64,000 nucleotides of DNA from an uncultured Sphingomonas sp. (GTDB lineage: Bacteria; Pseudomonadota; Alphaproteobacteria; Sphingomonadales; Sphingomonadaceae): the NCBI GenBank assembly GCA_913775315.1, contig CAJYIX010000013.1, positions 1 to 64,000 of the forward strand, given 5' to 3'. Position numbers and translations under genes: made by a program. The notes under the pieces were generated by a model, which searched no databases, had not been told where the DNA came from, and worked only from the letters and a program-made list of their open reading frames with translations. Below are positions 43,163 to 52,162 of the stretch, piece after piece (within the stretch, counting starts at the first letter, position 1; every line of letters starts with the position of its first letter).

Positions 43163-45499
43163 TCAGAAGCGGCGGCCGAGCGACAGCGACAGCGTGCGCG
43201 GGCGCATCGGCGTGAACTGCCGCGTCGTGAGCGCGGTAAAGGGATTGCCGAAGGAAAAGGTGTCGGCGCGCGCGTCGGTCAGGTTCTCTGCCGACAGGCG
43301 CACGTCCCAGCCATCGCGCGACGCGCCGATTCCCGCGCCGATCGTCAGCGCCGGCTCGCTTTCGCGGTCCAGCCGAGGATCGAAGCTCAACCGCGCCTCG
43401 CCCAGATAGCGGGCGGACAGCCGCCCATCGACCGCCCATTCGCCCAGATGGCGCGTCACGCGCGCCTCGCCGCGCAGCGCCAGGTCGGGCACGATCGGCA
43501 GCCGCCGGTCGGTGTCTCCGGTCGCGATGTCGGTGCGGATGCGGGCGTGTTGCGCCAGCACCCCGGCGGTCAGCGACACGCCGGCCACCCCCTGCCACGT
43601 CACGCTGGCATCGATGCCGCGATTGGCCGCGCGCCCGGCATTGTAGGTCGAGACCAGCCCCGCATCGCTCAGCACGTCGGCCTGCACATGGTCCCAGCGC
43701 GACCCGAACAGCCCGGCATCGATGGTCCAGCCGGCCGCGTGCCAGCGCCCGCCCACATCGCCCTCGATCAGCTCGTCCGCTTCGTAGCGAAGGCCGGGCA
43801 GGCCGTTGGCCGCCGCCTGGACCCCGCCAGGCCGCAATGCCGAGGCGAGCCGGCCGTAGAGGAACAGCCGCCCGCGCTGCCAGGCGAGGCTGGCGCTCGG
43901 GCTCGCGCGCACGGTGGTGTCGCTATAGCCGCGATCGTCGCCGCGCGTACGCCGGTCGTCCGAGACCGCCGTTGCGAACACGCGCGCACCGACCGTGGCG
44001 GACACGTTGCCGCTCAGAGCCACCGTCGCCTCGCCGAAGCCCGCCTTCTCGTCGATCTCGCGGTCGATGCGCAGCACCTGCGCGCTGCCGATCCGGCCGG
44101 TCGCGCGCGTGCTCGCCGACAGCCAGGATAGGCCCGCCAGCCAGTCGACCGCGCCCAGCCGCCCGGCCAGCCGCGCCTCGCCGCTGACAAGGTGATAGGC
44201 GCGCGCGTCGTGATAGAGCGCGGGCGGCGCGACCCCGAACGCAGCGACCGCGCTCGACGCGTCGTAGTCGGTGCGCAGCTCCTGCCACGCCGATCCCGCG
44301 GTCAGCGTCGCGGTCATCGCGCCGACCGGGCCGGTCGCGGTCACCCCCGCGGCGGTGAAGTCGGTGTCCTGCGGCTCGGCCAGGCGCACCGCGCGGCGGC
44401 GGGCGCCGCGCGCCCCGACATATTGGCTGTCGTCGCGGGCGGCGGACTGCGTCGCCGCATTGAGGTCGATTCGCCAGTCGCCGACCCGCCCGCCGATCGC
44501 CGCGCGCCCGCCGCTGACATGACCGGCATTGACGTCGCGGCGCGCGCCCTCGTCGATCCAGCCGGCATCGCGCTCGTGATAGGCGACGAGGCGCAGCGCA
44601 AGGCGATCGGCGACGATCGGCAGGTTGAGCATCGCGTCGGCCCGCGCGCCGATCCCGCCAGCCTCGACCGTTTCGATCCCCGCACGCACCGCGCCTGCGA
44701 TCCGGCCCGTTTCGGGCACTTCGGGCACCAGCTGATAGATGCCGCCGATTGCGCCCGAGCCATAGAGCGGCCCCTGCGGCCCCTTCAGCACCTCGACCTG
44801 TCGCATGTCGATCAGGCGCAGGTCGGGGTTCGGCGCATCGAACGTCGCACGGATGCCGCCCAGATACACCGCCACGCTCGACTGCGCGAAGCCGTCGAAC
44901 GGCCCATCGGCAACGCCGCGCACGAACAGCCGGTCGCGCCCGGTGCCGAAATTGGTCGCGAACAGGCCGTTGACCGCGCTCGCCACCGCGGCGGCATCGG
45001 CGCCGTTCGCCAGCGGATCGAACCGCGCGCCGTCGACGACCGCGACCGCCAGCGGCGCGGTGCCCAGCCGATCGCCGCGCTTGCTCGCGGTCACGACGAT
45101 ATCGGGGCCTATGGGATCCGGGCGCACCGGTGGCAGTGCGGCGGGCCTTGGATGCGCGCGCTCGACGGGGCGCGGGTCGCGCTCGATCCGCCAGACCCGC
45201 GGCGCGACCGCCACCGCACGCCAGCCGCTGCCCGCCAGCAGGCGCCGCAGCGCCGCCTCGATCGACAAACGCCCGGCGATGCGCGGTGCGGATCGTACCG
45301 GCAGCGTGCCCGCAATGCCGATCGACACCCCCGCCTGCCGTGCCAGCCCCGCGATCGAGGCGGCAATCGGCCCGGCGGGCAGGTCGATCCGCGCGTCCTG
45401 CGCGTCAGCGGCGGGGCTGAAGCCGCACGCCGCCACCATCGCGGCGCACGTCGATATCGAGGATCGCGCCCACTGCGTCTGCCAAGCCCGAACCGTCAC
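43163..45499 (-). CDS. TonB-dependent receptor with N-terminal STN (signalling) domain
   Basis: 778 aa. A Sec signal (CAAMVAACGFSPAADA) is followed by an STN domain (~res 35-110: LPAGPIAASIAGLARQAGVSIGIAG, LSIEAALRRLLAGSGW), a plug (PDIVVTASKRGDRLG, RQVEVLKGPQGPLYGSGAIGG) and a beta-barrel ending TRQFTPMRPRTLSLSLGRRF with C-terminal Phe. This is the FecA layout: it takes up a siderophore-like ligand and signals through FecR to FecI. The GTG start at 45499 gives 95 bases of overlap with fecR; ATG 45438 is the alternative, but it cuts into the signal peptide. Confidence 0.92.
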   Translation of the reverse strand: MTVRAWQTQWARSSISTCAAMVAACGFSPAADAQDARIDLPAGPIAASIAGLARQAGVSIGIAGTLPVRSAPRIAGRLSIEAALRRLLAGSGWRAVAVAPRVWRIERDPRPVERAHPRPAALPPVRPDPIGPDIVVTASKRGDRLGTAPLAVAVVDGARFDPLANGADAAAVASAVNGLFATNFGTGRDRLFVRGVADGPFDGFAQSSVAVYLGGIRATFDAPNPDLRLIDMRQVEVLKGPQGPLYGSGAIGGIYQLVPEVPETGRIAGAVRAGIETVEAGGIGARADAMLNLPIVADRLALRLVAYHERDAGWIDEGARRDVNAGHVSGGRAAIGGRVGDWRIDLNAATQSAARDDSQYVGARGARRRAVRLAEPQDTDFTAAGVTATGPVGAMTATLTAGSAWQELRTDYDASSAVAAFGVAPPALYHDARAYHLVSGEARLAGRLGAVDWLAGLSWLSASTRATGRIGSAQVLRIDREIDEKAGFGEATVALSGNVSATVGARVFATAVSDDRRTRGDDRGYSDTTVRASPSASLAWQRGRLFLYGRLASALRPGGVQAAANGLPGLRYEADELIEGDVGGRWHAAGWTIDAGLFGSRWDHVQADVLSDAGLVSTYNAGRAANRGIDASVTWQGVAGVSLTAGVLAQHARIRTDIATGDTDRRLPIVPDLALRGEARVTRHLGEWAVDGRLSARYLGEARLSFDPRLDRESEPALTIGAGIGASRDGWDVRLSAENLTDARADTFSFGNPFTALTTRQFTPMRPRTLSLSLGRRF

Positions 45500-46307
45500 C
45501 GATCGACAAAGTCCCCGTCAGTCGCCGCCCCGCGATCGCCGGATCGACTGTCACTGCCTGCCCCGAATAGCGGGCGATATCGGCGGCGACCAGCGCCAGC
45601 GGCGCGTCGGCATAGCTGAGCGTACCGCGCCGCCAGCTGCCTATATCGGCCGCCGCGACCGGGGACAGCCGCACCCCCGCCGCGGTCGCGGTGAACGCCC
45701 GCCCGGCGGCGAGTGCGACGGGTGCGGCAAGCGTGCTGCCGGCGACCGACACCTGCCCCTCCGCCACCGCCACCCGCGTCGCGGCGCGATCGGCGGCGAC
45801 GGTGAAGCGCGTGCCGATGTCGGTGACGGTATAGCGATCGGTGCGGATCGACAGCGTCCGGCCCGGCTGGTGCCGCACGTCGAAATAGGCCTCGCCCGAC
45901 AGCGCGAGGCGCGCGGCATCGCCCGCGATCGCTGTCAGCCGGCTGCGCGGTGCCAGCGTCGCGGTCACGCCATCGTCCAACGCCACCGTTAGCGGTGCGG
46001 CCCCGCTCGCCCAGACGGTATCCGCAGCCTCGCGCGGGATCACCGCCGCAACCGCCAGCGCGGCGGCGAGTGTCGAGCCGACACCCGCCCACACCCAGCG
46101 GCGCGTCGCGGGACGCGGCGGCGCGAACGCGGCGGCCAATGCCGGCCGCTGCGCCGCGATCCGGTCGCCGAGCAGCGCGACCGCGTCGAACGCCGCGCGG
46201 TGGCGCGCATCGCCCTCAAGCCACGCGGTGAAGCCGTCCCAATCCATGTCGTCGCCATCCTGCGCGGCGTACCAGCGCGCGGCGGCTTCCTCGATCGTCT
46301 CGCTCAT
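45405..46307 (-). CDS. fecR: FecR-family anti-sigma/signal transducer
   Basis: 300 aa. The N-terminal cytosolic DUF4880 segment is MSETIEEAAARWYAAQDGDDM, then a single membrane helix (VGSTLAAALAVAAVI, ~res 86-100), the FecR domain (LDDGVTATLAPRSRLTAIAGDAARLALSGEAYFDV, in parts) and the C-terminal STN-like domain (DAPLALVAADIARYSGQAVTVDPAIAGRRLTG, in parts) which contacts the receptor. It relays receptor occupancy to the sigma factor. ATG 46307 is 66 bases from the sigma stop. Confidence 0.93.
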   Translation of the reverse strand: MSETIEEAAARWYAAQDGDDMDWDGFTAWLEGDARHRAAFDAVALLGDRIAAQRPALAAAFAPPRPATRRWVWAGVGSTLAAALAVAAVIPREAADTVWASGAAPLTVALDDGVTATLAPRSRLTAIAGDAARLALSGEAYFDVRHQPGRTLSIRTDRYTVTDIGTRFTVAADRAATRVAVAEGQVSVAGSTLAAPVALAAGRAFTATAAGVRLSPVAAADIGSWRRGTLSYADAPLALVAADIARYSGQAVTVDPAIAGRRLTGTLSIGDGSGLADAVGAILDIDVRRDGGGVRLQPRR

Positions 46308-46372
46308 CGTCCTGACCGGCGCTTGGCGCGCGCGGCTCCCTGTTCCAAGTTCATGACGCCGCCGAAACGCCA

Positions 46373-46894
46373 TCACCCCAGTTGCCCGTCGCGAAGCGCG
46401 CGGCGCAGGTGGAGCATCGCCGTCGCGATATGCTTCTCCACCCCTTTTCGCGAGATGCCGAGCCGCGCGGCGGTGTCGGCATGGCTCAACCCGTCGATCT
46501 TGTGCAGGCGAAAGGCGCGCCCCGCGCCCGGCGGCAACGCGTCGATCGCCGCGGCGAGGCGTACGGCCTCCTCCGCCGCGATCGCCGCCTCCTCGGCCGT
46601 GCGGTCGGCGGGGTCGGCGGCCCCGGCGCGCTGGTCGAGCGTCACGTCGGCCCAGTCGCGCTCCCGCTCGCCCCGCCGCCGCGCCTCGCGCAGCCGGTCG
46701 AGAACGATGTTCTGGGCGATACGGAACAGATAGCTGCGCGGATTGCCGATCGGGCCGGGCGCGGCCCCCTCGATCCGCAGCCACAGTTCCTGGAGCACGT
46801 CGTCGGCCTCGTCAGCGCTGCCGGTGCGCGCGACAAGGAAGCGGCGCAGCGCGGCGCGCTCCTCGGCAAAGACCGCAAGCAGCCCGGCGCTCAT
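46373..46894 (-). CDS. fecI: FecI-type ECF sigma factor
   Basis: 173 aa. Region 2: ERAALRRFLVARTGSADEADDVLQELWLRI (in parts) and IGNPRSYLFRIAQNIVLDRLREARRR; region 4: AIDALPPGAGRAFRLHKIDGLSHADTAARLGISRKGVEKHIATAMLHLRRAL (in parts). ATG 46894 has AGGAG 5 bases upstream (GTG 46900 would be too close). It is first in the unit of eight overlapping or adjacent genes down to 38445. It is divergent from a serine hydrolase with ~126 bases between. Confidence 0.93.
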   Translation of the reverse strand: MSAGLLAVFAEERAALRRFLVARTGSADEADDVLQELWLRIEGAAPGPIGNPRSYLFRIAQNIVLDRLREARRRGERERDWADVTLDQRAGAADPADRTAEEAAIAAEEAVRLAAAIDALPPGAGRAFRLHKIDGLSHADTAARLGISRKGVEKHIATAMLHLRRALRDGQLG

Positions 46895-47020
46895 CCCCAC
46901 TCCTACAGCAACGCTCGCCCCTGGCCGTAGCCGCCGCCGCGGCGTTTAGAAATGCCCTTCCTCTTGATCGACGCGGGCAAATGTATTGCTGTCGAGGAAC
47001 ACAGCCGCTAGCTGTGGTAT

Positions 47021-48109
47021 ATGAGTAATACAGCTCTCGATCGTTTCGGCCGGATCGTGGCGGGCACCCTGCTCGCGCTCCTTGCCTTCGCCCCGGTTGC
47101 AAAGGCCGGATCGCGGGCGGCGCTGCCGGACATGACCGCTATCCTGCGCGAGCAGCAGGTCGAAAGCGCATCGGTCGCACTGGTCCGCGGCGGCCGGATC
47201 GTCGCGGCGGCGGCATGGGGCATGGCCGGTCCGAACCGGCAAGCGACCGCCGCCACGCCCTACAACCTCGCCTCGCTGACCAAGCCGTTGACGGCGGAAG
47301 TGGTGCTGCGGCTGGTGTCGGCGGGCAGACTGTCGTTCGACGAAGCGATGGACGCCTATTGGAGCGATCCCGATCTGGCGCATGACCCCCGCCGCGCGCT
47401 GCTGACGCCGCGCATGGCGCTCAGCCATCGGACCGGCTTTCCCAACTGGCGCGACGCAAAGGGCCTGTCGTTCGATCACGACCCCGGCACGACGACGGGC
47501 TATTCGGGCGAGGGCTATCAATATGCGGCGCGCTATGCCGAGCGTCGCACCGGAACCGCGTTCGAGACGCTGGCCCAGCGCTGGCTGTTCGCCCCGGCGC
47601 GGATGCGCGCGTCGGGCTATGTGTCGGCGCAGGGCGCGACGGGCCCGCTCGCGGTGGCGTACGACGCGTCGGGGAAGCCGCTGCCGGTCGAAGCGGTGAC
47701 GCACTACAATGCCGCCGACCTCGCCCATGCGACCGCCAGCGACTATGCCCGCTTCCTGATCGAGGTGCGCGGCGATCGCCGCCTGTCCCCCGCGGTGGCG
47801 GCGGAGCGAAGCCGGTCGCAGGCGGACCTGACGGCGCAATCGTGCGCGGGCGCGAAGGCGGCGACCTGTCCGCCCTGGACCGGATTCGGCCTTGGCTGGC
47901 AGTTGCTCGGCTTTCCCGGGGAAACGACGATGCTGCACACCGGCAAGGACGCCGGTGCCTTCACCTTCGCCGCGATCAACCGGACGAGTGGCGACGGGAT
48001 CGTCATCCTGACCAACAGCGACAATGGCTGGCGGGTGATCCTGCCCATCCTCGAACGGACGCGCAGCGATCCGAAGCTTGTCGCCTTCCTTCGCGGGCAG
48101 ATGAGCTGA
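47021..48109 (+). CDS. class C beta-lactamase-related serine hydrolase
   Basis: 362 aa with a signal peptide (LLALLAFAPVAKAG). Catalytic SxxK is NLASLTKPLTAEVVLR (~res 78-81), the Tyr motif is in YSGEGYQYAARY, and a C-terminal HTGKDAG replaces the KTG box. The AmpC-like fold here is that of esterases/D-aminopeptidases (serine-hydrolase family, Pfam Beta-lactamase), not a confirmed drug-resistance enzyme. A CACAGC-N5-GCTGTG inverted repeat (47000-47016) sits against the ATG. It starts divergently from fecI. Confidence 0.88.
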   Translation: MSNTALDRFGRIVAGTLLALLAFAPVAKAGSRAALPDMTAILREQQVESASVALVRGGRIVAAAAWGMAGPNRQATAATPYNLASLTKPLTAEVVLRLVSAGRLSFDEAMDAYWSDPDLAHDPRRALLTPRMALSHRTGFPNWRDAKGLSFDHDPGTTTGYSGEGYQYAARYAERRTGTAFETLAQRWLFAPARMRASGYVSAQGATGPLAVAYDASGKPLPVEAVTHYNAADLAHATASDYARFLIEVRGDRRLSPAVAAERSRSQADLTAQSCAGAKAATCPPWTGFGLGWQLLGFPGETTMLHTGKDAGAFTFAAINRTSGDGIVILTNSDNGWRVILPILERTRSDPKLVAFLRGQMS

Positions 48110-48160
48110 ACACTAGGCGCGCCGCGAGACAGCGCCGCGGCCGGGCGATATGGGTCGGGG

Positions 48161-48739
48161 ATGACCCGCCTGCTCCTGTTCAACAAGCCTTATGGCGTGC
48201 TGTCGCAATTCACCGATCGCGGATCGCCGACGGTGCGCGCGACGCTGTCGGATTTCATCGAGGTGAAGGGAGTCTATCCTGCCGGCCGGCTCGATCGCGA
48301 CAGCGAGGGCCTGTTGCTACTGTGCGACGACGGGCGGTTGCAGGCGCGCATCGCCGATCCGCGGTTCAAGATGCCCAAGACCTACCTCGTGCAGGTCGAG
48401 GGCAACCCGGATGCGCCGGCGTTGGACCAGTTGCGCCGCGGCGTCCGGCTGAAGGACGGCATGACGCTGCCGGCCGATGTCGCGCGCATCGACCCGCCCT
48501 ACCTGTGGCCGCGCGATCCGCCGATCCGCGTGCGCAGGGCGGTTCCCGACGCCTGGCTCAGCATCACGATCCGCGAGGGGCGCAACCGCCAGGTGCGCCG
48601 CATGACCGCGGCGGTGGGTCTGCCGACGCTGCGGCTGGTCCGCTGGTCGATCGGCGACTGGTCGGTCGCAGGAATCGCGCCTGGGCGGTTCGAGACGCTG
48701 GCCGGCGCCGATGCGGTTGCCGCCGGCCGCGAAACTTGA
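48161..48739 (+). CDS. rluE: 23S rRNA pseudouridine(2457) synthase RluE
   Basis: 192 aa of the RsuA/RluE family without an S4 domain. Catalytic Asp in VYPAGRLDRDSEGLLLL (~res 44), a KTYLVQVEG strand and RNRQVRRMTAAVGLPTLRLVR near the end. It isomerises a uridine in helix 90 of 23S rRNA. The start at 48161 (ATGACCCGC) is 52 bases after the serine hydrolase stop. Confidence 0.92.
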   Translation: MTRLLLFNKPYGVLSQFTDRGSPTVRATLSDFIEVKGVYPAGRLDRDSEGLLLLCDDGRLQARIADPRFKMPKTYLVQVEGNPDAPALDQLRRGVRLKDGMTLPADVARIDPPYLWPRDPPIRVRRAVPDAWLSITIREGRNRQVRRMTAAVGLPTLRLVRWSIGDWSVAGIAPGRFETLAGADAVAAGRET

Positions 48740-48778
48740 TTTGAGGCGTCGCTCCATCCGCAGGGTTTTCGGACTTCG

Positions 48779-49615
48779 ATGAACTACCGCCACTCCTTCC
48801 ACGCCGGCAACAGCGCCGATGTGGTGAAGCACAGCCTGCTGATCGCGCTCGTCCGGGCGTTGCAGCAGAAGCCGGGGGCGCTGACGCTGATCGACACGCA
48901 TGCCGGCTGCGGGCTGTACGACCTGGGCGGCGAGCAGGCGCAGCGTACGGGGGAGGCGGCAAAGGGCGTGGTCCGCGCCTTTGCCGATGCGAACCCGTTG
49001 CTGGACGATTATCGCGCCGCCGTCGACGCGGTGAACGCCGGCCCGGCACCTGATTTGTACCCCGGCTCGCCCCAGTTCCTCGCGCAGTTGCTGCGCCCGC
49101 AGGACGTGCTGATCCTCAACGAAAAGCATCCCGAGGATGCGCGCGCGCTGCGCGGCGCGATGCGCGGCACGCCGGCGGCGGTGCACGAGCGCGACGCGTA
49201 CGAGCTTTGGCTGGCGATGCTGCCGACCCGCACCCCGCGCGGCGTGGTGGTCGTCGATCCGCCGTACGAGCAGCTCGACGAGCGCGACCGCATCGTCGCC
49301 ACGCTCGCCGCGGCACACCGCAAATGGGCCCACGGCGTCACGGTGATCTGGTATCCGCTGAAGGACCGCGCGGCGCACCAGCAGTGGAAGGGCAAGCTGC
49401 GCCGGCTGGGCATCCCGAAGTTCCTGGTCGTCGAGCACTGGTTGTACGACGTCGATCGCCCAGGCCTCTACAACGGGGCGGGGCTGTTCATCGTCAATCC
49501 GCCCTATGCGTTCGTGCAGGACCTGCCGCCGCTGCTCGAGGCCCTGCGCAGCGCGCTCGCGCCGTCGGGGCAACGGGGCAGGATCGGCGCCGACTGGCTG
49601 GACGACCGAGGCTGA
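48779..49615 (+). CDS. rlmJ: 23S rRNA (adenine2030-N6)-methyltransferase RlmJ
   Basis: 278 aa. N-terminal MNYRHSFHAGNSADVVKHSL is the RlmJ signature, followed by LIDTHAGCGLYDLGGEQAQRTGE, LILNEKHPEDARALR and the catalytic motif GVVVVDPPYEQLDERD (DPPY). Length is family-normal. It methylates A2030 in naked 23S rRNA. Convergent with the IclR gene 13 bases away. Confidence 0.95.
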   Translation: MNYRHSFHAGNSADVVKHSLLIALVRALQQKPGALTLIDTHAGCGLYDLGGEQAQRTGEAAKGVVRAFADANPLLDDYRAAVDAVNAGPAPDLYPGSPQFLAQLLRPQDVLILNEKHPEDARALRGAMRGTPAAVHERDAYELWLAMLPTRTPRGVVVVDPPYEQLDERDRIVATLAAAHRKWAHGVTVIWYPLKDRAAHQQWKGKLRRLGIPKFLVVEHWLYDVDRPGLYNGAGLFIVNPPYAFVQDLPPLLEALRSALAPSGQRGRIGADWLDDRG

Positions 49616-49628
49616 CGATCCGAAGGCT

Positions 49629-50402
49629 TCAGGCCGACTGGTCGGAGCCGAGCAGCGCGCCGGAGATCGCGGCGGCAGCGATGCGCAGTTCGGCGATCGC
49701 TGCGTCCGCATCGTCGCGGTCGCGCGGTTTGAGGAAAGGCATGGCCAGCGCCGCCTCGACCGCATCGCCGCGGCGGATCGGCGCGGCGAGGTCGCGCACC
49801 CCCTCGGTATAGCGACTGGGCTGGTCGGCAAAGCCATGCGCGACGATCGTATCGGCGAGTTCGGCCAGCCGCGCGCGCTCAGCCGTGTCGGGTGCGGGAT
49901 CGAACAACGCCGCCCATTCGGCGCGGCGGGCGGGCGGCTGAAAGGCGTAGAGGCACAGTCCCGAGGTGCTGCGGTGGAGCGGCCGGCGATAGCCGACGCG
50001 GACCGAGAAGCCGAGCTGCTCGGGCGATTCGACGCGCGCGAGCACGACCATGTCGCCGCCGATCGCGATGGCGAGATGGCACGACTGGCGCACCCGCTCG
50101 GCCAGGTCGCGCATGATCGGCAGCGCGGTTTCGGTGAGGTCGCGGACGGGCGCGCGCGCGATGCCGAGCTCGAACAGGCGCGGGCTGAGCACATAGCCGC
50201 CGCGCCCCTGGGTGATGTAGCCGCGACGTTCGAGTACCTGGATGATGCGGAAAAGCTCGCCCGTCGACCGGCCGAGCCGCTGGACGATCGCCGTTGCCGT
50301 CAACGGCTCGCGAATGCCCGACAGCGCCTCTAGCACGTCGAGCCCCTTTTCGAGCGCGGGCGCGCGATAAAGGTCGCGTCCCTTCCCCTCGTCAGCGTCC
50401 AT
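49629..50402 (-). CDS. IclR family transcriptional regulator of the sugar operon
   Basis: 257 aa. IclR HTH: YRAPALEKGLDVLEALSGIREPLTATAIVQRLGRSTGELFRIIQVLERRGYI (in parts, ~res 12-62), then the effector domain (RQSCHLAIAIGGDMVVLARVESP, RPLHRSTSGLCLYAFQP). ATG 50402 overlaps the glycerate kinase stop, so it is the last gene of the ten-gene operon. It probably represses the operon from the TCACATGTGA site near 57.55 kb. Confidence 0.9.
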   Translation of the reverse strand: MDADEGKGRDLYRAPALEKGLDVLEALSGIREPLTATAIVQRLGRSTGELFRIIQVLERRGYITQGRGGYVLSPRLFELGIARAPVRDLTETALPIMRDLAERVRQSCHLAIAIGGDMVVLARVESPEQLGFSVRVGYRRPLHRSTSGLCLYAFQPPARRAEWAALFDPAPDTAERARLAELADTIVAHGFADQPSRYTEGVRDLAAPIRRGDAVEAALAMPFLKPRDRDDADAAIAELRIAAAAISGALLGSDQSA

Positions 50403-51204
50403 CGTCACTTCCCGTTTCTCCCACGCCCCGCTGCGTGATGCGCACACAGCGGCGGTCCGCGTCCAGCCATAGCGTTACGTCGGCGCGGCCAGGCAGGTCG
50501 GCGAGCAGCCGGCGCGTGATCCGCTCGTAATGCACGACGAAGCGATCGACCTCGCCGCGGCTCATCACCGCCGCAGCCCCCGGACGCGCGGCGGCGAGCG
50601 CCGCTTCCTGCTGCCAGCGCCAGTCGGCCACGGTTTCGAACGAGGGCGCGGCGAGGAAGATCAGCAGGTCGATCTGCGCGAACAGCGCGGCATAGGGGCC
50701 GGCGAGCGCCGCCTCCACCCGCGCGCGCCAGCGGCCGTCGGGGTCCTCGTCGCGCTCCAGGCCGTTGATCGGGCCGTCCACCGCCGCCGGCTGTGCGCCG
50801 AGGCACCAGCCCTCGAACAGCAGCAGCTTCGCGCCGGCGGGCACCGGCTCGGTCCCGTCCGCGCGATCGTCGGTCGCCTTGTCGAACCGCGGCAGCGACA
50901 GGGGCTCGCCCCGGCGGAACCGCGCGATCAGCTCAAGGCCAAGCGCCGCGTCGTGCGTCCCCGGCACCCCCCGCGTGGCGAAGAGCGGATGCACCTCGGC
51001 CGCCAGTCGCTGCCGCGCGTCACGGCCGAGATAGAGGTCGTCGATCGACAGCACCGGCGCATCGTCGAACCGCGCCGACAGCGAAGCGGCCAGCGTCGAC
51101 TTGCCGCTGCCCTGCGCCCCGCAGATCCCGATGACGAGCGGGCGACCCGCGGCGCGAGCCAGCGCCTCGGCGACGATCGGTGTCAGGATCGCTTCAGGCG
51201 ACAC
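50392..51204 (-). CDS. D-glycerate 3-kinase-like P-loop kinase
   Basis: 270 aa. Walker A LVIGICGAQGSGKSTLAASL (~res 24-43), LSIDDLYLGRDARQRLA as the substrate Asp region, TRGVPGTHDAALG, and LLLFEGWCLGAQP followed by DLLIFLAAPSFETVADWRWQQE. This is the TDA10/plant-type glycerate kinase (GLYK) family. It converts D-glycerate plus ATP to 3-phosphoglycerate. Coupled to a hydroxyacid dehydrogenase upstream (11-base overlap), so the two channel a C3 acid into glycolysis. Confidence 0.88.
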   Translation of the reverse strand: MSPEAILTPIVAEALARAAGRPLVIGICGAQGSGKSTLAASLSARFDDAPVLSIDDLYLGRDARQRLAAEVHPLFATRGVPGTHDAALGLELIARFRRGEPLSLPRFDKATDDRADGTEPVPAGAKLLLFEGWCLGAQPAAVDGPINGLERDEDPDGRWRARVEAALAGPYAALFAQIDLLIFLAAPSFETVADWRWQQEAALAAARPGAAAVMSRGEVDRFVVHYERITRRLLADLPGRADVTLWLDADRRCVRITQRGVGETGSDDGR

Positions 51205-52162
51205 GATCGGGCGGTTCGCGGCCGTCGAAAAAGGCGTCGAGATTGTCCGCCGCCTGCATCCCCATCGCCGTACGCGCCTCGATCGTGGCGCTGCCCAGAT
51301 GCGGCAGCAGCACCGCGCGCTCGCTGGCGATCAGGCCGGGATGCACCGCCGGCTCGCGCTCGTACACGTCAAGGCCCGCGCCGCCGATCCGCCCGTCGGC
51401 AAGCGCGGCGGCCAGCGCGCCCTCGTCCACCACCGATCCGCGCGCGGTGTTGATGAGGATGGCGTGCGCCGGCATCGCCGCCAGCAACGCCGCGTCGACG
51501 AGGTGATGCGTCGCCGCCCCGCCGGGCACGTGCAGCGAAAGCACGTCGGACGACGCTGCCAGCGCCGCAAGCGACGGCGCGCGGGTCGCTCCCAGTTCGC
51601 GCTCGACCTCCGGCTCGGCGGGGGAACGGCTGTGATAGAGGATGCGCATGCCCATCGCCCGTGCGCGCCGCGCCGTCACCTGCGCGATCCGGCCGAAGCC
51701 CACCAGCCCCAGCGTCCTGCCGCTCAATGTCGCGCCCATCAGGTGCGACGGTCGCCAGCCCGTCCAGCGCCCCGCGCGAAGCTCGCGCTCCCCCTCGCCC
51801 GCGCGGCGCAGCGTCATCAGCATCAGCATGAGCGTGAGCTCGGCCGTCGCCTCCGTCAGTGCGCCTGGCGTGTTGGTGACGACGATGCCCGCGTCGCGCG
51901 CGGCAGTCAGGTCGAGATGATCCACCCCCGCCCCGAAATTGGCGACGATCCGCGCACGGCGAAGCGAGGTGCCGAGCAGCGCGGCGTCGATGCGGTCGGT
52001 GATCGTCGGCAGGATCGCGTCATGATCCGCCATCGCCGCCGCCAGCGCCGCGGGATCGGCCGCGTCCTCGCCCGCCTGAAACGTCGCCTCGTACCGCTCG
52101 GCCAGCCGCGCCTCGACCGCATCGGGCAGGCGGCGGGTGACGAACAGCCGCGGCCGGCTCAT
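51194..52162 (-). CDS. D-2-hydroxyacid dehydrogenase (glyoxylate/hydroxypyruvate reductase-like)
   Basis: 322 aa. Starts MSRPRLFVTRRLP. NAD motif LGLVGFGRIAQVTARRARAMG (~res 150-170), catalytic Arg in LINTARGSVVDEGALAAAL, Glu in LDVYEREPAVHPGL, and His in VLLPHLGSATIEARTAM. This is the GyaR/GRHPR group. It would interconvert hydroxypyruvate and D-glycerate. Between the UxaA-type dehydratase (4-base overlap) and glycerate kinase. Confidence 0.92.
   Translation of the reverse strand: MSRPRLFVTRRLPDAVEARLAERYEATFQAGEDAADPAALAAAMADHDAILPTITDRIDAALLGTSLRRARIVANFGAGVDHLDLTAARDAGIVVTNTPGALTEATAELTLMLMLMTLRRAGEGERELRAGRWTGWRPSHLMGATLSGRTLGLVGFGRIAQVTARRARAMGMRILYHSRSPAEPEVERELGATRAPSLAALAASSDVLSLHVPGGAATHHLVDAALLAAMPAHAILINTARGSVVDEGALAAALADGRIGGAGLDVYEREPAVHPGLIASERAVLLPHLGSATIEARTAMGMQAADNLDAFFDGREPPDRVA

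Noticed and set aside
47021..48109. Antibiotic-resistance beta-lactamase
   Set aside because: It has SxxK and Tyr motifs but HTG instead of KTG, and the family is mostly esterases/peptidases; resistance cannot be inferred.
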